Part shown: one piece after another, positions 57,481 through 64,000 of the stretch
Position numbering within the stretch: the first letter of the stretch is position 1
How the letters are laid out: every line of letters begins with the position of its first letter
Source of the DNA: Vicia villosa
Taxonomy: Eukaryota; Streptophyta; Magnoliopsida; Fabales; Fabaceae
DNA length: 64,000 nt
Reading direction: 5' to 3'
Assembly (NCBI RefSeq): GCF_029867415.1
Contig: NW_026705313.1
Coordinates: 310,001 to 374,000 of the forward strand
Notes under the pieces: generated by a model
Database searches by the model: none
Told to the model about the DNA's origin: nothing
What the model saw: only the letters and a program-made list of their open reading frames with translations
Position numbers and translations under genes: made by a program

Positions 57481-58936
57481 AGGGATTGCATTTCCTCCAT
57501 TGGCACAACTTTGAGTTGCAAAACATTTCAGAGATGGATCTGTAGAAATTTTCAACATTTTGATTCCTAGAATCTGGAGATGCATCTATTGAATTTATCG
57601 GTTAGTATTTGTTTTTCTTGAGGACATTGTGATTCATATGTGTAACTCTTTTGTGGTTTACTTATAGGAATTATGGATGATAGGCAAGACAAATTAATTC
57701 ATACTAGGATTGTACAACATACATCGGTTCGGAGGGAAAAGACTCGACCATTACAGACACCTGTTGTTTCTTTCCTGGTTGATGCGAAGGCGTCAAATTT
57801 TGGGGCTCATGAATCCTTGTCTTCTTCTTCCCGTAGGAGACAAGTGTCACCTACTCATGCAACTTCGTCTTCCCGTAGGAGACAAGTTTCACCTATTCAC
57901 GCACCCCTAACACATAAGAAACCCCAGGCATAGGAGGCACCCTATGCACACCAGCATGAAAGGCCCCCAGGAACCCGAGGAGCTTGGAGAAGGCTCCTCA
58001 TACTTGTCACTACTGCCTCATTAAACAAACCATAATATTAGAATTTTCTGATGATGATATATTTTTCTGCAAGACCGTGGTGTTTTACAATTCATCAACC
58101 ATGGCTAGAAGATTACGAGCGATCAATAGCCTAACATGTGGTTTCAGGATGTTTTACGGCTATCTAGGTTGAAAGGCTTGTGCAAGACCTATATTATGTT
58201 ACAATTAACCATGGTATGTTGTCCGTGTATGTTGAGAGATGGAATTCAGAGACTTCATCATTTCATATTCGACATCGTAAGATCTTTAACACACTGGATG
58301 ACTTCTCATGCATACTACATCTTTCGATCATGGAGAAACTTTCAGACCACAGTAAGATTAATAGAGATGACGTGTTGGAGATGACAGTAGACTATTTGGG
58401 AATTGACCTAGGAGATGACATGTAGAAGTTAGATGCCACTCGAGGGGCTCATGCTAGGTTTTGATTCCTATAGGGGTGTATAAACATTAACTGTAAGATA
58501 TAGAGTAGGCTGTTGGTGATGACGAGTAGGTTGCGCAGCATAGAGCATACAGTCTAAAAGCATACATGTTGTATTTGGTGGGCACATACATTTTTATGGA
58601 CAAGAGTGTCCCTTATGTGGGTGTCATCTATCTGTGATAATTCGATGACTTGGAGAGGATCCATGAATATAACTAAGGGGCTGCTTGTTTGGTCTATCTA
58701 TACTTCAAGTTATTCGAAGGTCGTATGTGGAAGACTAAACAGGTGACATTCAAAGTCATAATGCTAATGGTAATATTTCTGCATCTTTTAGTGTTTGTGT
58801 GTCATTTTCATAACACTTTTGCAACACTGTTACTAATGATTCATCTATTCTATTTTCAGGCTTGGATCCTCCAGAACTTCCCACATATGCTCGGCTATTC
58901 ATATGTTCCGACATACACCGAGGATATGCCACGTGC

Positions 58937-58941
58937 TTTTG
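58937..58941. repeat. solo-LTR target-site duplication, left (TTTTG)
   Basis: Same five bases as 61126-61130. Joining the flanks through one copy gives a continuous PMD reading (PRAFAFVPLREN). Confidence 0.92.
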
Positions 58942-61125
58942 TGTAACACCCTTCTAAACCCCGCGGAAATTAAATAAATAATCAGAGTAAAAACATATAC
59001 ACAAGGGTGCCACAATTATTTAAAAGAAATAAACCAACTAAGGTCAAAGTCATGCTTCATTAGGAAACGATTTACCAAAACATAATCATGTTTATCAAAG
59101 CGGAATAAGAACATCGTCAAATACAACCAAATGGAAACACAATTCATCACCAAATAAAATAGAGTAATCTCATAAAACTCTAAAACTATCGTTCCCCAGT
59201 GTTACAAGATCAGAGCATGACCGACACGACCCAACATAACCGGATAAACTCTACGAGTCATCCTCACCGAGCACTAATGCCGCTACTCCCCAATCTGAAA
59301 ATGACAACATGTAAGGGTGAGTCTCATTCTCAATTAATCAATGTTATGCACTCATAAGCAATAAAACATCATAATATATCATTCACCCAATTTGGCATAT
59401 ATTCAGATATTCAATTATCATTCATCTATCACAACAAATACAACACCAAACATAACACTGAAATTAACTTAATCGTGTTATGACAAAGATGCATATGACC
59501 AACTGACACTATGCATGTGGTACCAATAATCCGTGGAATTAATCCACCTGACCGATCTACGCCTCATCGAAATATGGCCCACCGACACAAATTCCGCACA
59601 ATGGGAATTATGTCCACCATCGATCCAAACGTCATCGGGATCCATCACCAAATGCATATGAATGAATGCACACATATAACATACTTAAAAACATCACCGA
59701 TCCGATGCACCGCATCGTCTCACCATAACTCACCATAGTTATCACCAACAAGTATGTACATGTCTCATGCATCATTCAAAACACATCAATCATCATCATA
59801 CGATCAAAACAATCACCACATGATCAAAATGAACAATGTCATCACCAATAACTCACCAAAACAACATCGAATGATATATTCGGTTTCAACACCATCTACA
59901 ATTATATCAATATAATTCACACCACATATAACGTCAAAATCACAGTTATATCATTACAACCTCCCCCACATTGTCATATTAACCAAATCATGCACAATCA
60001 TTAAATTATTTACCAATCATCCCAGTAATAATAATTACAATTTGTCCATCATCACACCGAAATAATGTCATATTCATACAGTTACACATATGCACAATAT
60101 TTCGTTTCATAAAGCAATTAAATCAATTTTAAAAATAAGTCGAGCCATCGCTCAATCACCCATTCATCATATAAAATATTTAATTAGCTTTACAATGCCC
60201 AAAACGACACCAAGAAAGGATACACGGATCAAAAGATACACAATTTCTAAGTTTGGAAAATTTTCTGCCCAGCAGGGTCCGCTCAGCGGAGCACCAGCGG
60301 GACTAGGCATAAGCGAACTACGTTGGGACCTCCGCTTAGCGGACGTGCGATTTTGCAGATTCGCTGCTCTGCGACAGACCTGCGATTTCACACTCCTTTC
60401 ACCCAAAATGCATTCCAAACATCATATAAAGGTATAAAAACATCGCAGACATTATCACACATCATCAAACATCATTAAAACACATTTTTCCAATCATAAT
60501 TTCATGCAATATCATCAATCTCCCCAAACCTAACAATCCCAATATACTCAATCGAATCGAATCACATACCAATCTATTCTATTACCTACAATCGCATAAT
60601 AGAAATTAACCGGAAGAGTCCCCCTTACCTTAATTCACGGTTGGATTCTATTTCTCTTCGCGTTCTCTCTACGTATTCCTCCATGTTCTTCGTGCCCTAG
60701 CTCTCTCCCTCTGCCTCTTCTCAAAACTTTGATCGTACAGAATGAATCCTTCTTTCCTCCCTTTCTCTTTTTACCCCTAGGACCCCTAATGCCCTCACTT
60801 ACTCTTCACAAATGACCACTCTTACCCTTAATATCTCTAACACTGATATTATTTTATTTAACTAATTAAAATAATTCCACTTATTATTCTAATTATTCTA
60901 AAATACGCAAAAATTCATCGATACACATAAGCATCACGCAAACCACCACGACTTCACATGAATCACCAAGACATCACATAAGTCATCATAATCTCAAACA
61001 TCACAGATCATCAAAACCATAATAAGGACTCAACATATCATCACATTTTCAATACTTCACAATGACTCATAGATTCACGCTTAAATAATTAAATAAATAA
61101 TTAGTCTAGAATTTGGGGTGTTACA
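58942..61125. mobile_element. solo LTR, chromovirus-like, 2184 bp
   Basis: Starts TGTAACACCC and ends GGGGTGTTACA, with perfect 5-bp flanking duplications TTTTG, so both edges are certain. There is no internal domain, which is the product of LTR-LTR recombination. Termini of this kind are common in Tekay-type Ty3/gypsy chromoviruses; the lineage is my inference. It is inverted relative to the copy at 48092-50183. It contains CCGCTCAGCGG near 60288 and CCGCTTAGCGG near 60333, both self-complementary. Confidence 0.92.
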
Positions 61126-61130
61126 TTTTG
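61126..61130. repeat. solo-LTR target-site duplication, right (TTTTG)
   Basis: Matches 58937-58941. Confidence 0.92.
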
Positions 61131-61979
61131 CATTTGTCCCGCTCAGAGAGAATCATGCAACAAAGCCATACTGAGTCTATCTTGACTGCTTGGTAGAATA
61201 GAACATACACTTCCATACTTATGTCACTCACTGTGAGACACTTCTCTTTGACAACATAACCTTATATTCTAGATGGTTGGCTTTCGGTTCACGTTTAACG
61301 TATTCTCATCTTCCAAAGTGTGTCACGCGGTAGTTCAGCTACATGCAGTTTATTACCAGAGACCATTTTGTGTCCGCTCCTCCTGCTATGACATATAGAT
61401 ATATGGATCCTATGTTTGATGATTATCTTAATCATCTAGTACCAGATGAGGCACGAGTTACCATAGCTCCTAATGACCAGAGCTATGCAAACGATTACAT
61501 CCGACAATCCTTTAGGATTTCACATCCTTCTATGATACAAGATGTTCCAGGATATCCACCTAAGCCCGTTCATCAAGTGATACTAGAGGGGAAGCAGGCT
61601 AGGGCAAATCATGTTATTGATGTGTTGCCTAGATGTCATCATATCATGGAGAGTGAGCAGACGGGTATTGACAGAGGACTCTTTTTGGGTTGTTTTGAGG
61701 CCAGGGATGTTGTAGATGCCATGATGGGAGAGGCAGGGGTCCAAGTTTGTCATACATAGTACTTTATAGTATTTGTAATAAGAGCACTATTATCGGTTGT
61801 ATTTTATTTTGACTTTATTATGTACGCTGGATTTATTACTTTATATATGACATTTTCATCATATCAATTGTATTGTTTAATTTAAACAAATTTGATGAAA
61901 CTGAGAGTATAACTATAATATATCGTCAAATTCATCAGACCATCTCTAAATCAATGTCAAAAATTACTGTTTGGTGTGG

Positions 61980-62210
61980 TTCCGGAGATGCATCTCTAGA
62001 TTTCGTTTGTTGTAAATACAAAGATGCATCGCCGAAATAATTGTCAAAGAAGGACGTTGCACTGAGAAATGCATGAGATGTACGTGGAGTTGTTCCAGAG
62101 ATACATCTTCGAAATAAACTTTGGACAAAATATGGAGCTTAACTCAAGTGTCAGATTTTGGTGAGACAAAAGATGCATATGAAGACGCATATTCGAAATC
62201 AAAAGGACAA
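61980..62210. repeat. GATGCATC-type repeats flanking the PMD pseudogene
   Basis: Copies include GGAGATGCATCTCTAG, AAAGATGCATCGCCGAAAT, AGAGATACATCTTCGAAAT and AGATGCATATGAAG. A similar motif (CTGGAGATGCATCTATTG) lies on the other side of the gene near 57572. Subterminal repeats on both sides would fit a mobile element carrying the PMD gene. Confidence 0.65.
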
Positions 62211-62228
62211 TTTCAAATTTTCGTAATG

Positions 62229-62237
62229 GAATTTTCA
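62229..62237. repeat. foldback element target-site duplication, left (GAATTTTCA)
   Basis: Nine bases identical to 63250-63258. Confidence 0.93.
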
Positions 62238-62369
62238 GAAAATTATACCTCGTACCCCTATCATTATCTCTCTACCCCTACATTTTTTTAAATATTCCAA
62301 TTCTATCCTTTTAATTTATAAAATAATTTTATTATTTAATATTTACCATTTCACACCCCTACCAAAGTA

Positions 62370-62550
62370 CATCGGATAACTTGCAATCAACTTTTCCGAT
62401 TTGTAATTTTCTTCATCGGATAACTTGCAATCAGGTTATCCAGTTTGTAATTTTTCTTCACCGGATAACTTGCAGTCAAGTTATCCGGTTTGTAATTTTT
62501 TTCACCGGATAACTTGCAAGTTATCCGGTTTGTAATTTTTCTTCACCAGA
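62370..62550. repeat. left arm: four palindromic units
   Basis: Units start near 62371, 62415, 62460 and 62504. The fourth has lost its spacer and is a perfect 26-bp palindrome (62504-62529). Confidence 0.93.
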
Positions 62551-62904
62551 TTAATGACTGACCCACAACGTGTGAGTGAGGAAAACTTATGATGAAAACA
62601 CTCGTGTTGGTTTGTGGGGTTAGTCGGTAATGAAGAAAGTAGTTTGGGGCGTTGCAGACACTACATTTAATTTTGATGAAGTCAAAATATGATGGAAACA
62701 TGAAAGGGTTGTTAGAAAAAAAATCTAAAACCATTTAAAAATGATGATGGTGCATAGTTTTTAACTAATCCGAAAATTAAAAAAAAAATTTAGGCAACAA
62801 GGAACAACCGTGGTCAAAAGTAAATAAAATAAAAAATAAAAAAGTTTAGCAACAAGGAAAAATTGTGGCCAAAAGTAAATAAAATCGTTATCTATAATAT
62901 TACA

Positions 62905-63120
62905 AACCGGATAACTTGACTGCAAGTTATCTGGTGAAGAAAAAGTACAATCCGGATAACTTGACTGCAAGTTATCTGGTTAAGAAAAATTACAAACCGG
63001 ATAACTTGGCTGCAAGTTACCCGGTGAAGAAAAATTACAAATCGGATAACTTGACTGCAAGTTATCCGGTGAAGAAAAAGTACAAACCGGAAAACTTGAT
63101 TGCAAGTTATCCGATGCACT
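62905..63120. repeat. right arm: five palindromic 45-bp units
   Basis: Units start near 62907, 62952, 62997, 63042 and 63087, exactly 45 bp apart, each with ACTG-like spacer between inverted ATAACTTG blocks. Confidence 0.95.
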
Positions 63121-63249
63121 TTGGTAGGGGTGTGAAATGGTAAATATTAAATAATAAAATTATTTTATAAATTAAAAGGATAGAATTGAAATATTTTAAA
63201 AAATTGTAAGGGTAGAGGAATAATAGTAGGGGTATGAGGTATAATTTTC

Positions 63250-63258
63250 GAATTTTCA
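63250..63258. repeat. foldback element target-site duplication, right (GAATTTTCA)
   Basis: Matches 62229-62237. Confidence 0.93.
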
Positions 63259-63648
63259 CCACTTAATATGGAATTAGCAATTCCCTATAAATACAAGGGC
63301 TTAAACATAAGAGGCGTGTAAGCCCATAAAAAACATATTATCTTATTGAAATTTAAAATTAAATAAAAAAAAAAAGCTTATGGTGTAATTCAATCTATTT
63401 TGTTTTCTTAATATGTCTTGTGCTAAAAAATCTTTGTCGATACATATTTTTTACTTTAAAAAATACATTCATATTCAAAAATAATATAGATACATTAACA
63501 CACAAAATAGATACATTAACTTAGATATAGTTGTATTTTATTTTTATCAAATAGCTAAAAAAATTTTTTTAACATATGTAAACATGTAAAAGAGATTTAT
63601 AAATCCGGTGAACTATTGAAATAATCAATACAATTATTGTTAGATATA
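63259..63648. other. AT-rich stretch with a TATA-like box
   Basis: CTATAAATACAAGG at about 63282-63295 resembles a plant TATA box, but no gene or LTR can be attached to it. Confidence 0.35.
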
Positions 63649-63649
63649 G

Positions 63650-64000
63650 GTGTGATAATCCTGGATATCTTCAAGAATCGTGTTCGTTCACTTTCCGAAT
63701 AAAGTATTTCGACCCTATATTTGTCTGGGTTCACGAAATCTTTGCGGGGATAATTCTTGAAGAATCAATCTGTTTCTGACAATGGAGAACAGATCAGAAT
63801 GTAGAGGAAGTATATGATTTCGTATTTCAAATCGAGACCAAAAGACTCTTTATATAGGAGACCAATAATAGAAACGAACAGACACACCTGTTCGGTAAAA
63901 CAGTTATGTTGGTTGGAAACGAAACCCCTGTTCGGTAAAACGGTTATGCCTTGTGGGAAAGGGTGCAACTATTCAAACGAAAATTTTGCTCGGGGCGCTG
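63650..64000 (-). repeat. probable copia LTR, cut by the window end
   Basis: The minus strand carries a TATA-like CTATATAAAGAG (63846-63857) after direct repeats of CTGTTCGGTAAAAC.GTTATG (63890-63950). Leftward comes sequence that could be R/U5, ending near 63650. No partner LTR or coding region is available to confirm it. Confidence 0.35.

Larger units (their letters stand above)
57673..61759 (+). pseudogene. plant mobile domain (PMD, MAIN-like) gene, split by a solo LTR
   Basis: The start is MDDRQDKLIHTRIVQHTSVR with a low-complexity arm containing a duplicated SSRRRQVSP. The PMD then appears in pieces: GMLSVYVERWNSETSSFHI, FNTLDDFSCILHL and INRDDVLEMTVDYLGIDLG (58205-58410). Further pieces are KAYMLYLVGTYIFMDKSV, ERIHEYN, ACLVYLYFKLFEGRMWK, and QAWILQNFPHMLGYSYVPTY at 58860-58920. 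After the LTR it continues FVPLRENHATKPY, then an open frame 61343-61759 with MQFITRDHFVSAPPAMTYRY. PMD proteins include MAIN/MAIL1, which silence transposons, and related TE-borne proteins. Multiple stops and frameshifts show it is dead. The flanking GATGCATC repeats suggest the TE-borne kind. Confidence 0.8.
62238..63249. mobile_element. foldback, Mutator-like element with palindrome-array arms, 1012 bp
   Basis: The ends are GAAAATTATACCTC and its inverse GAGGTATAATTTTC, flanked by a perfect 9-bp duplication GAATTTTCA, the size made by Mutator-superfamily transposases. Each arm has about 130 bp of unique sequence (CCCCTACCAAAGTNCATCGG at its inner edge) followed by an array: four units of 44-45 bp on the left (62370-62550), five of 45 bp on the right (62905-63120). 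Every unit holds CCGGATAACTTG, a 4-bp spacer and the inverse. The 62560-62890 centre is not repeated. There is no transposase. Open frames in the right arm arise because 45 is divisible by three. Confidence 0.93.

Noticed and set aside
62370..63120. Regular 45-bp repeats as a CRISPR array
   Set aside because: There are no unique spacers; the units are hairpins arranged as inverted arms of a transposon with a 9-bp duplication.
62892..63143. Repetitive proteins on both strands (such as DNLTASYPVKKNYK repeats)
   Set aside because: The 45-bp period is a multiple of three, so frames stay open by chance. The sequence is the arm of a foldback element and the frame exists on both strands.

Overview
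This is a stretch of plant nuclear genome made almost entirely of transposable elements in successive states of decay. I found no intact host gene, tRNA, rRNA or CRISPR array. The Ty1/copia, Athila/Tat/Ogre-type Ty3/gypsy, L1-type LINE, CACTA, PIF/Harbinger, hAT and foldback sequences, together with low GC and long TA microsatellites, point to a repeat-rich legume (Fabaceae). A Fabeae/Trifolieae-type genome is my guess from the look of the families, not a proof.

Layout. 0-6.3 kb: a degraded copia 3' end with its LTR (130-1053), then a minus-strand copia remnant (RT/RNase H 4750-5560, polypurine tract, LTR 3484-4326). 6.3-19.1 kb: an Ogre/Tat-like LTR split by a 9.36-kb CACTA element (6876-16235, TSD AGG). 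The CACTA carries a TNPD-type transposase gene and a TnpA-like gene ending in a Ulp1-type protease domain, and the second gene is itself interrupted by a 528-bp hAT element (TSD CAACAAAT). 19-27 kb: related dispersed repeats around another minus-strand copia fragment. 27-34 kb: AT-rich DNA with two ~120-bp TA microsatellites, a SINE, and a possible Helitron carrying a protein phosphatase 2C fragment. 34-40.8 kb: a decayed Ty3/gypsy element (protease, RNase H, integrase) cut inside RNase H by LINE copy 1 (34818-40401, minus). 41.6-51.6 kb: LINE copy 2 of the same family (plus strand, 17-bp TSD), whose reverse transcriptase has been replaced by a PIF/Harbinger element and a chromovirus-like LTR. 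51.6-57.4 kb: two foldback elements, a TnpA-like remnant, a copia gag remnant and a three-copy dispersed repeat. 57.4-62.2 kb: a plant mobile domain (PMD) pseudogene split by a solo LTR (TSD TTTTG). 62.2-63.3 kb: a foldback element with a perfect 9-bp TSD whose arms are arrays of 45-bp palindromic units. The window ends in what looks like another copia LTR.

The genes do not form a pathway. They are TE proteins, nearly all carrying stops, frameshifts or deletions. The main value of the window is the nesting record: at least six insertions are dated relative to one another by intact target-site duplications. The most unusual object is the palindrome-array foldback element at 62238-63249.
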